Assembly (NCBI GenBank): GCA_902168105.1 | Contig: CABHOY010000071.1 | Span: 148,384-212,383, forward strand | Source: an uncultured Flavihumibacter sp. | GTDB taxonomy: Bacteria; Bacteroidota; Bacteroidia; Chitinophagales; Chitinophagaceae | Reading direction: 5' to 3' | DNA: 64,000 nucleotides | Shown here: one piece after another, positions 44,901 through 53,961 of the stretch | Layout: every line of letters starts with the position of its first letter | Numbering within the stretch: the first letter of the stretch is position 1 | The notes under the pieces: generated by a model | Databases searched by the model: none | What the model was told of the DNA's origin: nothing | What the model saw: only the letters and a program-made list of their open reading frames with translations | Made by a program: the position numbers and the translations under genes

Positions 44901-47900
44901 TCAGGGTCTTATCTTATCCCACATGTCCAGCCATATTTTGGCTGACTGCTTTAATTCATATATATCGAATAGTTCCCAAAGTAAACTGTCAATATATTTC
45001 CAATCTCTGTTAGAGGGCTGCCACATAAAGGATTCCAGTAGCTGTCTGAGTTTCAAAAGGTGGTCCCTCAGATAGCCGTCCTGATAGAAGTCAAATGTTC
45101 TAGCGACGGCCATATCTATATCCCGCGCAGTATCCCTGTATCTGTCACCTCTCTCAACAGTTTGTCGCTGATGATATTGTTCCTGCCTTCCCTGATTGAA
45201 AGAGAAAAAAGGCGGTGGCACATGTTGTGTCGTTGTATTGGATCGTGTTGGTGGAAATTGAAAGCGATCCTGCTCTACCTTTTCTTCTTCTTCCCAGTCT
45301 TGATTGCTATTGAACCCCTGATTGTAGTTAAAGGGAGTCGGAATCTGTAGCGGTTTTCTATTAAATTGTGACTGCGAAGGTTGAAAGCGATCCCGTGGTG
45401 ACTTTTCTTCCTCTTCCATTCGGTCCTGATTGTTATTGAACTTCCGACTGTAGTTAAAGGGGGGTGGAATCTGCAGGGAGGGGCTACCAGATTGTGATGG
45501 CGAATATGTAAAGTGATCGTCTGGTACAATTTTCTTTACCGGTCTATCTCTTTCCTCCTGTATATTTTCTTCGTGACTGATTTCCAGCTTGCGTTTAACG
45601 GGGCCGGACGGTGGTAACGCCTGATCATTTACAGGAATATCCGGTACTGTTAGTGCCTTTTCGTAAATCTTCTCTAATTTATTCAGAGGAGAGGTCAGCA
45701 ATTTATTGGAGTCACTCTTCAGTACATTAGTATCTTTTCTCCAAAAGCGAATATAGGTGGCCACCAGCTTCCTTTTTTCGCCTCTGTAATATTGCTCCCC
45801 AGCCTCGGATGGTATTTTAGGATAATGGTCATTAGTAGCCTTTTCATGCAATTGCTGTAAGAGGTGCTTAATAATGGCATCCTTTTTTTGTTCCTGCTCT
45901 AGCCGTAGTTTTTCTTCTTCTTCTCTTTGCCTTTCCTCTTCTTGTCTTTTTAGCTCTTCCTTTTTTTCATAGACGATCTGTTTTTCCAGTAGTCTGTCTT
46001 TAATTTTTATCAACTCCTGCACCAACGGAGCAAGGAGGCCATTCTTATCCTGTATGTAAAGCTGGTTATTCTTTTTCCATTCTTCGCCCGCTTGGTACAG
46101 TATCTTCTCGCGATAGTGTTCAAAATTTTCCAGATATACATCATTGAATTCCGGTTCGTATTTGTAGGCTTCCTCGCGGAAAGTACTATACAATAAACGC
46201 CGGAAGCCATCGCTCTTCTTTTGTTCCTTTAGTCTCTGTTCGTTTTCTTCCTGTTCCAACTTGCGTTGTGCTTCAAGTCTTTTTCTCTCCTGCTCCTTTA
46301 TAGCCTGCTGGTCCAGGACGATTTGATTTCTTACCTTTACCCGTTCTCTGGCGAGTCTTTTTTCTTCAGCAAATTCATTTTTCAGACTGGCATGCCGGTT
46401 AGTATTTATAATAAGAAAAGCAGGGGTATCTGATGTAGTTTTTTTTATCTCATCATTATATAAAATGTATTCCAGTTCTTCGGGTCCAAAAGGGGATACG
46501 ATATCATAGCCAGGTGGCACTTCGTATTTTGTTGTTACATTTTCGCTGATAATATTGTAGGATAACTTATTACTGTCGTCCATTGCCAATGCAGGGAACA
46601 GCGCTGACTTGTTATTAACGCTAAAATATCCCCTCAGGAGATATTCAGTGGGAGACGCTCGCTGTATATTTCCTGAGGGATGAAAATAAAATCCTGGCGC
46701 AAAAGTCTTTGTAGTAAATGCTACGTTACCTGGTACCACATCGGTCGGGATATCATGCTTCAGGGTTTCGTCAAAGATTATCTTTTTGGACGTATTTTTC
46801 TCCCAATGACTAAAATGACTACCGTCATATTTCTTTCCAGGTATCAATGTCATTTGGGTCACCCTGAAACGAAAATGTGATGGCAATAATCGTTCATCCG
46901 GCGCACCGAAGGCGCCCTTAAAGCTCCCCCAGTTAAGAGCTTCGGCTTCAAAGTGTACTACTTTGTTATTGGCGTTTACGGCTTCCTTAGTAACATGTTC
47001 CACTGTTGCTCTCATTTTATTGTTAAATGCGGTGGATATGGGTACCAGGTTACTATTGATACCGGGACCGTGTAGCTGTTCATTTAACATATGGCCGCGT
47101 TTATAGTGGGCGAGGTTTGTCAGCCTTCTCCATAACTTAGTCTCTTCTTCAGGGGGAGAACCGCGTTTAGGGTCATCCCTGAGTGCAATGCTCAGCGGTG
47201 CCATCACCACCTTTTCGCAAAAGGTATCGCCCTGGATTGTTTTAGTCACTAATTGGCTCTCATGGGAGGGAGGCCGCTTCTTTTTCATCGCCATGTTTGG
47301 ACCCTCGCTGATCTGATTGAACTCTGACAGCAATTGCGCAATCTTTTTAAGTGCTTTTGTTCCGTTTAGTCTGTCTTGTTGGAGTATTATACGTTTTTTG
47401 CCACCTTGAGCTTTGGTGCCATATCTGCCTGTATGTACAGTTATTGAAAGCTGTTCAATTTGTGCAAGCAGTGTCGCTTCCTGCTTCGTTAACGCCTTTG
47501 CTCCCTTCCTACCCCTCTTGCGCGCAATAAAAAGGCTCAACGTCTGCTTATCTGAATGAAGATATAGTATGTCGTCCTCCAGCAATAAAGTATGTTGTTC
47601 ATCTACCCCATCCTCATCCATATCTAGTACGAGCGGTTCCTCTATGTTCGCAGTTGTTTCGTTATCCTGATCCGTTGAGAGTGGTTCCTCTATGTCCGTT
47701 ATTGTACCCTTATCCGCAACTGGTAGGAGCGGTTCCTCAATGGCTGCACTTGTTTCCTCCGACACCACTTGTGGAGACAGTACAGCCGGTACGGCAATGC
47801 CGTCTTGTGACGAATTATCTGCCGCTGAACGGTGCAACGAGCTGGCAGTTGTTCTTTCAAAGGAGGGATTCATAGCGCCGAGGTTTGTGCCAAGATAATT

Positions 47901-47903
47901 CAT
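44901..47903 (-). CDS. Large modular protein with RGH-type nuclease-like segment, coiled coils and 42-residue repeats
   Basis: 1000 residues, no signal peptide. Order: a disordered acidic N-terminus (1-115) with three IEEPL repeats; a basic helical part (120-220); a segment with Y-K-R269-G-H271-M-L-N followed by LHGPGINSNLVPISTAFNNK (about 255-330), which resembles the DRGH motif of DNA/RNA non-specific endonucleases (Asp replaced by Lys) and their Asn-rich metal helix; a beta-rich part (330-500); two E/K/R/Q coiled coils (about 510-568 and 630-690); Pro/Gln/Asn-rich repeats of 42 residues (about 794-894); and a helical C-terminus. It faces the effector-immunity genes tail to tail with a 20-bp gap. 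It may be a contractile-system cargo or intracellular toxin; no function is established. Confidence 0.75.
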   Translation of the reverse strand: MNYLGTNLGAMNPSFERTTASSLHRSAADNSSQDGIAVPAVLSPQVVSEETSAAIEEPLLPVADKGTITDIEEPLSTDQDNETTANIEEPLVLDMDEDGVDEQHTLLLEDDILYLHSDKQTLSLFIARKRGRKGAKALTKQEATLLAQIEQLSITVHTGRYGTKAQGGKKRIILQQDRLNGTKALKKIAQLLSEFNQISEGPNMAMKKKRPPSHESQLVTKTIQGDTFCEKVVMAPLSIALRDDPKRGSPPEEETKLWRRLTNLAHYKRGHMLNEQLHGPGINSNLVPISTAFNNKMRATVEHVTKEAVNANNKVVHFEAEALNWGSFKGAFGAPDERLLPSHFRFRVTQMTLIPGKKYDGSHFSHWEKNTSKKIIFDETLKHDIPTDVVPGNVAFTTKTFAPGFYFHPSGNIQRASPTEYLLRGYFSVNNKSALFPALAMDDSNKLSYNIISENVTTKYEVPPGYDIVSPFGPEELEYILYNDEIKKTTSDTPAFLIINTNRHASLKNEFAEEKRLARERVKVRNQIVLDQQAIKEQERKRLEAQRKLEQEENEQRLKEQKKSDGFRRLLYSTFREEAYKYEPEFNDVYLENFEHYREKILYQAGEEWKKNNQLYIQDKNGLLAPLVQELIKIKDRLLEKQIVYEKKEELKRQEEERQREEEEKLRLEQEQKKDAIIKHLLQQLHEKATNDHYPKIPSEAGEQYYRGEKRKLVATYIRFWRKDTNVLKSDSNKLLTSPLNKLEKIYEKALTVPDIPVNDQALPPSGPVKRKLEISHEENIQEERDRPVKKIVPDDHFTYSPSQSGSPSLQIPPPFNYSRKFNNNQDRMEEEEKSPRDRFQPSQSQFNRKPLQIPTPFNYNQGFNSNQDWEEEEKVEQDRFQFPPTRSNTTTQHVPPPFFSFNQGRQEQYHQRQTVERGDRYRDTARDIDMAVARTFDFYQDGYLRDHLLKLRQLLESFMWQPSNRDWKYIDSLLWELFDIYELKQSAKIWLDMWDKIRP
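45175..45530 (-). repeat. In-frame tandem repeat, 126-bp unit, inside the large modular gene
   Basis: Two well conserved copies (for example TGATTGCTATTGAAC at 45301 and TGATTGTTATTGAAC at 45427, offset 126 bp = 42 codons) and a third, shorter degenerate copy near 45180-45260. Each unit encodes LQIP-P/T-PFNY...N-NQD followed by an EEEE block and DRF. Confidence 0.85.
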
Positions 47904-48108
47904 TTAAACAGATAATTAAAGGCAGCCGGGCGGACTTCATGTTAATACAGGTTTAATGGGACCAGCCAACGTGTTAAATAACAAATCCGGTGCATAATAT
48001 CTCTTTTAATATATTTTTGCTATTACGCTTGGCAATGTCGATTTAGGGGATGTCGTGAGTGAGGAAGCCGGGGTGTCTTAAAAGCAGGCAATACTTCTGA
48101 AAATGCAA

Positions 48109-48148
48109 AAGGGACAGATCATACTTGTGATGATTTGTCCCTTCTTTT
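48109..48148 (-). terminator. Terminator of the first protease-cassette operon
   Basis: The stem AAGGGACAGATCAT / ATGATTTGTCCCTT (one G-U pair, 7-nt loop) lies 22 bp beyond the stop of the last gene and is followed on the - strand by TTGCATTTTC. Confidence 0.65.
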
Positions 48149-48169
48149 GCTTATAGTCACTTTATAATA

Positions 48170-48703
48170 TTAATCTTTATAATCCGCTAAAACAGTTGAT
48201 TCTATTTTCCTCGATGATGTAATAAATGGATAATCTGTTTTCGCCATGTTTACATCAAAATGTGTCCCTTCTTTTCGTTCAAAGGCAAAGGACATAGGCG
48301 AATCTTTCGTACTATGCACAAAAAAGAACAGAAAAGATACTGTCAGCCTTTCATTCACTCCCGGACCTCCTTTTGCCGGATTGACCTCGAAGGACAAGGA
48401 CATATCTGTTAGCTTGTGCTGTGTGGTATCAATCTCATCAAAATAGATCTTATTGCCAATATACCAACATGGTATTGTATCAATAAAATGCTCGTCATTT
48501 TCACAGATCAGATCAACATGAACGACTCTCAAGCTATCTGCCTTTCCATGCCATGTTTTACTCACTCTTTGTTTAAGCGTGATAGGTTTGTCCCATATAT
48601 AAAAATATACTTGCCTTGAATCCGTAATGCTGCCAACGTTGAAAGCTTTCACTACAACAATTGATATGAAAATTAATGTACAGATCAGTAAAAGCTTTCT
48701 CAT
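48170..48703 (-). CDS. Small exported protein, third gene of cassette A (candidate inhibitor/immunity)
   Basis: 177 residues with a Sec signal peptide (MRKLLLICTLIFISIVVVKA). The mature part is beta-rich (SRQVYFYIWDKPITLKQRVS, LRVVHVDLICENDEHFIDTI, RLTVSFLFFFVHSTKD) and has Cys in CENDEHFIDTIPC. I do not recognise the family. It is the last gene of an operon with the RHS-linker/JAMM protein (28 bp gap) and the transglutaminase-like protein. Its place corresponds to the 155-residue gene at 55223-55690 in the second cassette, to which it shows no obvious similarity. A periplasmic inhibitor or immunity role is inferred from that position only. Confidence 0.7.
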   Translation of the reverse strand: MRKLLLICTLIFISIVVVKAFNVGSITDSRQVYFYIWDKPITLKQRVSKTWHGKADSLRVVHVDLICENDEHFIDTIPCWYIGNKIYFDEIDTTQHKLTDMSLSFEVNPAKGGPGVNERLTVSFLFFFVHSTKDSPMSFAFERKEGTHFDVNMAKTDYPFITSSRKIESTVLADYKD

Positions 48704-48731
48704 TGTAAGTTATACGCTTTTTAGGTTTGGT

Positions 48732-49910
48732 TTATTGATTGGCAGGAGCAGCATTTGTAGCAGCATTGGCTTTTTCTTTTTCTTTTATATACCTGGCCGC
48801 ATTTTTCTGCAGGGTTGAAAGCTGACCTTTTGTCAAGCTGAAGCTTTGTGGATTGGCAATAGCTCCTTTGTAAAATATCGCTCCCGGCGTACCTGATTGA
48901 ATCGTGTTGGTCGACTGATTTATTCTATTAGGTTCTAAATTCCCAATAAGCACCCAATTAAAATTTTGTCCACCAAGAGGCTGTTTAATGTCATCCGCTG
49001 ATGGTCTCACGGGCGCTCCTGTATTATATACGTTACCGTCACTAGTTTTAAAATTGGCGGACTTTGTGAGTTCGAAATGGTAAGGGGCCAAATCAAATTG
49101 GCCACTAACTGTATTATAAAAAAATGCTCTGATCGGATGGGAGTGAATTATGGTAATCTCCTGGTTTTGTTCGCTATTATTTGAATATGCAAACTCTGAA
49201 ATATTTTCAGGAGTCGCCATGTAAGAATTCATACCAGATCCTTCTAGTTGAGCAGGCTGTGTAGTTCCCTGGGTCACATTATTACCGTTAACGACAGAAA
49301 CATATCCCTCCGCTATAGTGGATTTGGCTGTACGGTTTAACATATCACTAGTGGTTTTTAATACCGTCAAAGAGGTATGATAGGAGTCAAATATCTGGGG
49401 ATCTTTATTGATTGAAGGATCATTCGCCACATTCCTTATTGAAGTTTCAACAGCCATATCACTCACAATCCTCAACTCTGTGGACCGCCCAAAGCTACCC
49501 AGCAATTCCCCTTTCGTTGAAACATACAATTCCAACCCATCCAGGTCTATCCCCTGTATAGGGCTGTTCGAAGCAAACTGATATGGCGTCAGTTCGGGAT
49601 ATTTCTTGGTCAACGGATCGATAGATAAAAACTTAGCCATCGCATTCTCCGGAACATCTGCAGATCCAATAATACTATCCCTGTTATCCAGAATATAGAT
49701 CTTCCTTTCCTTTGCTGCTATCAGCAATGAGCGGGAATTCTTTGCAGTATCCTTGTTCGCAATATATATACCGCCATTATCCTTCGTTCTTACATAATTC
49801 GACTTGACGGCATATCCAAACTGTTCATATGGATTATTGACCTGCGCATATCCGGTTCTAAACATGAGTAATGCAGCAATCGTCCAAATAACTTTTTTAT
49901 TAATATTCAT
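48732..49910 (-). CDS. Exported RHS-core-like protein with C-terminal JAMM-type peptidase motif (cassette A)
   Basis: 392 residues. Signal peptide MNINKKVIWTIAALLMFRTG-YAQ, then a domain shared with the cassette B protein (NPY..FGY, NKDT). The RHS-core-like linker at 94-127 contains FLSIDPLTKKYPELTPYQFA and GIDLDGLE. The variable C-terminal domain has H256-S-H258-P in ITIIHSHPIRAFF and P-S304-A-D-D307, the order of a JAMM/MPN+ metallopeptidase (HxH...SxxD), but with about 45 residues between HSHP and PSADD instead of five. A candidate upstream Glu lies in TIAEGYVSV. The tail (NAARYIKEKEKANAATNAAP) is charged and Ala-rich. It lies between the transglutaminase-like gene (41 bp) and the small gene (28 bp). 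Confidence 0.8.
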   Translation of the reverse strand: MNINKKVIWTIAALLMFRTGYAQVNNPYEQFGYAVKSNYVRTKDNGGIYIANKDTAKNSRSLLIAAKERKIYILDNRDSIIGSADVPENAMAKFLSIDPLTKKYPELTPYQFASNSPIQGIDLDGLELYVSTKGELLGSFGRSTELRIVSDMAVETSIRNVANDPSINKDPQIFDSYHTSLTVLKTTSDMLNRTAKSTIAEGYVSVVNGNNVTQGTTQPAQLEGSGMNSYMATPENISEFAYSNNSEQNQEITIIHSHPIRAFFYNTVSGQFDLAPYHFELTKSANFKTSDGNVYNTGAPVRPSADDIKQPLGGQNFNWVLIGNLEPNRINQSTNTIQSGTPGAIFYKGAIANPQSFSLTKGQLSTLQKNAARYIKEKEKANAATNAAPANQ

Positions 49911-49951
49911 TTACGGCTAATTATTATTGGAGGTGGTTGTATGATCCTTAA

Positions 49952-50968
49952 TTATGATTTCTTACTCATTTTATTCTGCTTTACCCAGTTCTCATAGTCA
50001 TCTTTCGATGAGCTTCTATAAGCCAGCTCTGTCAATTGCTCATCGATCTTTTTCAGCATTTGAAACGCCTGCGCTTCCTTATCTCCCTGCCGCTGCCTCT
50101 TAGCCTGCTGCAACAACGACCGGTAATGTTCGTATTTCACCATGAGTAAATTCACTGACGAAGGAAAGTAATGTAGTGCAGTGTCACAAACAGTCACATC
50201 AAAATCTTCTGTACCGAACTGAAACTGATAATTAGCTGCCAGTTCCTTCATTACCAGTGCTATTGATTCTTTTGGGGTTAACGCATTCATATAAATGCCA
50301 GACTTGATCTGCTCTACAGTCACTCCGGTTTCCTGCATGATCCATTCATCCCTCGCAAAACTTCCACTTGTCATTTCAAGATTCACCCACTTGCCTTGTT
50401 CATCTTTATGCTTGATGTAACAATGAATAGGCGCCAATGCCAGAAAACCTGACGCACCTATTTCTTCCACAAGTATTTTATAAAGAAAAGGCAATGAATT
50501 ACAGTTCCCCTTATTAGTTTGTAACAACTTCGTTACAAACCCTACAGTAGGGTCTTTATCCGGCAAAAAATGATCAAAATCGTAAGTAAACGGAAGGAAA
50601 TTATTCTCCTCGATAGAATCTGTCATATAGGTGAATGCAGCCCAATTGCCAGCAGTACGAAATTTCTCCAGATGTCTTTTCCCTATCATCTGCCGCAGTT
50701 TAACTGCAATCCCGGATACTCTGGTGTTAAACTGTTCATAAGACCAGGATCCATTCAGATATGCATTCTCCATCAGGAAAACCGCTTTCTTAAAATTAAC
50801 GGGCTTTCCTCCGGACAACATCTGAGTCATTTCTGAAAACGCTATGTGATATAATCGTTTATGAAGCTGATCGGTATTCGAGTCTGGTTTAGACAAAGCA
50901 TATGATCCTGTATATGTTATCATCAACAAGAGAACACCCACCAATAGCTTCCAGTGCTTAGCTTTCAT
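49952..50968 (-). CDS. Exported transglutaminase/SirB1-like protein, first gene of cassette A
   Basis: 338 residues with a signal peptide (MKAKHWKLLVGVLLLMITYTGSYA). A helical N-terminal part (AVFLMENAYLNGSWSYEQFN) is followed by a transglutaminase-like core with Cys156 in KGNCNSLPFLYKIL, His182 in ALAPIHCYIKHKD and Asn196/Glu198 in WVNLEMTSGSF. The C-terminus is helical and TPR-like (VMKELAANYQFQFG, NLLMVKYEHYRSLLQQAKRQ). Over residues 153-258 I count about 84 of 106 positions identical to the paralogue at 56748-57797. Its catalytic layout suggests a thiol peptidase or amidase, possibly one that processes the partner protein; this is inference. A -7 box lies 77 bp upstream. Confidence 0.82.
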   Translation of the reverse strand: MKAKHWKLLVGVLLLMITYTGSYALSKPDSNTDQLHKRLYHIAFSEMTQMLSGGKPVNFKKAVFLMENAYLNGSWSYEQFNTRVSGIAVKLRQMIGKRHLEKFRTAGNWAAFTYMTDSIEENNFLPFTYDFDHFLPDKDPTVGFVTKLLQTNKGNCNSLPFLYKILVEEIGASGFLALAPIHCYIKHKDEQGKWVNLEMTSGSFARDEWIMQETGVTVEQIKSGIYMNALTPKESIALVMKELAANYQFQFGTEDFDVTVCDTALHYFPSSVNLLMVKYEHYRSLLQQAKRQRQGDKEAQAFQMLKKIDEQLTELAYRSSSKDDYENWVKQNKMSKKS

Positions 50969-51415
50969 TTCGGTATAAGGACCAGGATAGTTTCTACTAA
51001 TTAAGTACGAACAATCTGTAGTAAAGTATATATGTACCAGCTGACAAAAATATACATTTTTAATTATATTTTATTACCTTCTAAGTTCGCCCTCGTCAGC
51101 TGATATGGTGGATATGCTGGAGGCACCGGCCCGACGTAACAGCGGTATTGTATTTTTTACTGTGCCTTGCTTTTAAGGAACGCTTACACAAGAAAAATAT
51201 CCTCTCAAAATAATATTATCGAAACGGAATGGTGCTGATGCTGCCATAATAGCACTAAAATAAAATCATAAAAAAGCCCATCTCTATGAAAATTGTAAAA
51301 ACATTCAAAATTGACCTGAATTATTTTAATCTTGGGACGGAAATCATAAAGGCAAAAATTCCGGTTATCTAATTTAACCCGCTAAAATTCCAAACAACAA
51401 TTTATAAAATCTAAG
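50969..51415. other. AT-rich intergenic region between divergent operons
   Basis: 447 bp with no gene seen. It must hold the promoters for cassette A (- strand) and the glutaminase gene (+ strand). A - strand -7 box is at 51045; a weaker TAATCTTG lies near 51329 for the + strand. Confidence 0.5.
51045..51052 (-). promoter_or_regulatory. -7 box upstream of cassette A
   Basis: On the - strand TATTTTTG, a full match to TAnnTTTG, 77 bp before the first cassette gene. No -33 TTG is obvious. Confidence 0.4.
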
Positions 51416-53881
51416 ATGATTAAGTTCAACAGATTAAAAGGTCTCAGCGTACTAGCATGTTTTTTTTTCACTTACCAAATTCAGGCGCAGAACAGAATAG
51501 CGCCTTCATATCCACTTATTACTCATAATACCAACTTTAGTATTTGGTCTAATACTGATGAGCTGAACAATTCAACAACGGCGCATTGGACGGGAGTTGA
51601 TCATTCACTTTTAGGAATGATTAACGTGGATGGAAAGGTGTATCGTTTTTTGGGTAAAGAGCAAACGAATTATAAAACGATATTGGCTGCGGCTGATGAG
51701 GCTCCTTATAATGTAAATTATACGGAAACTCAGCCTGATGCTGACTGGGCTTCGCAGAATTACAAAACAACCAACTGGAAATCCGGTCAGGCGCCATTTG
51801 GTGATGATGACAAAAATGTAAAAACGTTATGGAAGTCTGACAATATATGGGTTAGGAGAAGTTTTACAATTAAGAATGCTGCCGGCATCAATGATCTGTT
51901 GCTAAAGCTCAATCATGATGACAATGTCGAAGTATTTCTAAATGGTAGTAAGATCTATGAGACGACAGGCTGGACGAACAGTTTTAAATACCTGCCGGTC
52001 AATAAAAGCCTGCTGAAAGCCGGTGAAAATACAATTGCCATTCATCTTGCTAATTCCGCCGGAGGCCGGTACCTGGATTTTGGTTTAGTAGATAAACAAA
52101 AGAATGCCTCCGATGAAAACCAGGTTGCGAAACAAACAAAAGTAGATATTACTGCAACGCAGACCACCTACGAGTTTACTGCCGGCAATATTGATCTGCA
52201 ACTCAAATTTACCTCACCGCTGTTGCTGAATGATCTGAAACTGTTGTCCCGCCCTGTATCCTATGTTACATATGCTGTAAAAGCAAACGATGGGAAGAAA
52301 CATACTGTTAAAGTCTTTTTAGGTGCATCATCTGACATAGCGGTTTACCAGCCATCCCAACTTGTGACTGCGCAACGTTATGATAAGGGTAACTTGTCTG
52401 TTTTAAAGGTAGGTACCGTAGATCAGCCTGTACTTCAAAAGGGTGCTGATGATATGCGTATAGACTGGGGATATTTTTATGTAGCTGCCCAAAAGAATGC
52501 TGGCGCTATCCAATACATTACAAAAGGAGCTGATGCGGTAGACGCATTTAAAAAAGGCGTAACTGTATCATCCGCTTCAGAGGGAAGATCATTATCTCTG
52601 AATACGGTAATTACTTTTGGTACTGTTGGAAGTAATAAGGTTGAACGCTTTGTTGAACTCGGGTACGATGAAATTTATGCGGTTCAGTACTTCAACAATA
52701 ATTTAAGACCCTGGTGGAACGCTACTGGTAACGAAACAATAGAAGGTCAGCTTATCAGTGCAGACAATGAATATAACACTGTCATGCAAAGGTGTAGTGA
52801 ATTTGATAAAGAAATATATGCTACGGCATTGAAATCAGGAGGTGCGGAGTATGCGCATATTTGTGTATTAGCTTACCGGCAGAGCATTGCTGCACATACG
52901 TTGGTTAAAAGCCCGGATGGTGAAACATTGTGGCTGTCAAAGGAAAATAATAGCGGCGGCTTCATTAACACGGTTGATGTAACGTATCCTTCTGCGCCAC
53001 TTTATCTTATTTATAATCCGGAATTGATGCAGGGCATGTTAACCGGTATATTTCACTTCAGCGAGAGCGGGAAATATCCTCATCCCTGGGCTGCACATGA
53101 CCTGGGAACGTATCCTAAAGCGAATGGTCAGACTTACGGCGAGCCTATGCCTGTGGAGGAGTCTGGTAATATGATCATCTTGTGCGCTGCTATTACTAAA
53201 GTGCAGGGGAATACTGATTATGCTAAAAAGCATTGGCAAACGCTGACCACCTGGGTGGATTATCTTACCAAAGAAGGACTTGATCCTAAGACACAGTTGT
53301 GTACGGATGATTTTGCCGGCCACCTGGCACGTAATGCCAATTTATCTGTTAAAGCGATTGTTGCAATTGGATGTTATGCTCAAATGGCTGAACAATTGGG
53401 TGAGCATGAAACCGCCAAAAGATATCGCGCCATTGCTGAAAGCATGGTTCCGAAATGGGTTGAAATGGCAGACGCCGGAGATCACTATGCGCTTACATTC
53501 GACAATAAGAATACCTGGAGTCAAAAGTATAATTTGATATGGGACAAGGTATTAGACCTCAACCTGTTCCCACAAAAGGTTTATGACACGGAGACAAAAT
53601 ATTATCTCACTAAGGTGAATAAATTTGGTATACCACTCGATAGCCGTAAATCCTATACTAAAAATGACTGGATTGTGTGGACAGCGACCTTTGCGCCGGA
53701 AAAGGAACAGTTTGATGCATTGATCAGACCTCTTTACATACATGCTTTAGAGACGCCATCCCGTGTTCCGCTCAATGATTTTTACGATTCAGAGACTGGT
53801 ATCCGTGAAAACTTTAAAGCAAGAAGTGTTGTTGGCGGTTTCTATATGAAAGTCTTAGCTGACAAGTTGCATACTAACTAA
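51416..53881 (+). CDS. Exported glutaminase-type protein (GtaA-like, DUF4965/DUF1793)
   Basis: 821 residues with a Sec signal peptide (MIKFNRLKGLSVLACFFFTY, ending QAQ). Domain order: a DUF4964-like start (APSYPLITHNTNFSIWSNTD, then LNNSTTAHWTG); a jelly-roll segment (about 105-225, WASQNYKTTNWKSGQAPFGD, NIWVRRSFTI, DDNVEVFLNGSKIYE); a DUF5127-like part; then the (alpha/alpha)6-like DUF4965/DUF1793 catalytic half with ALYLIYNPELMQGMLTGI-type helices, HPWAAHDLGTYPKANGQTYG, MPVEESGNMIILCAAI and LCTDDFAGHLARNANLSVKA. Fungal relatives are secreted glutaminases; Bacteroidota members are usually annotated that way without proof. It is a single gene between the two protease cassettes, on the other strand. 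Confidence 0.88.
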   Translation: MIKFNRLKGLSVLACFFFTYQIQAQNRIAPSYPLITHNTNFSIWSNTDELNNSTTAHWTGVDHSLLGMINVDGKVYRFLGKEQTNYKTILAAADEAPYNVNYTETQPDADWASQNYKTTNWKSGQAPFGDDDKNVKTLWKSDNIWVRRSFTIKNAAGINDLLLKLNHDDNVEVFLNGSKIYETTGWTNSFKYLPVNKSLLKAGENTIAIHLANSAGGRYLDFGLVDKQKNASDENQVAKQTKVDITATQTTYEFTAGNIDLQLKFTSPLLLNDLKLLSRPVSYVTYAVKANDGKKHTVKVFLGASSDIAVYQPSQLVTAQRYDKGNLSVLKVGTVDQPVLQKGADDMRIDWGYFYVAAQKNAGAIQYITKGADAVDAFKKGVTVSSASEGRSLSLNTVITFGTVGSNKVERFVELGYDEIYAVQYFNNNLRPWWNATGNETIEGQLISADNEYNTVMQRCSEFDKEIYATALKSGGAEYAHICVLAYRQSIAAHTLVKSPDGETLWLSKENNSGGFINTVDVTYPSAPLYLIYNPELMQGMLTGIFHFSESGKYPHPWAAHDLGTYPKANGQTYGEPMPVEESGNMIILCAAITKVQGNTDYAKKHWQTLTTWVDYLTKEGLDPKTQLCTDDFAGHLARNANLSVKAIVAIGCYAQMAEQLGEHETAKRYRAIAESMVPKWVEMADAGDHYALTFDNKNTWSQKYNLIWDKVLDLNLFPQKVYDTETKYYLTKVNKFGIPLDSRKSYTKNDWIVWTATFAPEKEQFDALIRPLYIHALETPSRVPLNDFYDSETGIRENFKARSVVGGFYMKVLADKLHTN

Positions 53882-53900
53882 TGATATAAAACTTAAGTCT

Positions 53901-53943
53901 ATACAGCAACTATCAGTTATACAACAGGTAGTTGCTGTATTTC
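53901..53943 (+). terminator. Intrinsic terminator after the glutaminase-like gene
   Basis: A perfect 12-bp stem ATACAGCAACTA / TAGTTGCTGTAT with 16-nt loop is followed by TTTC. It ends 18 bp before the acyltransferase start. Confidence 0.65.
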
Positions 53944-53961
53944 ATTCCACACACGATTTTA

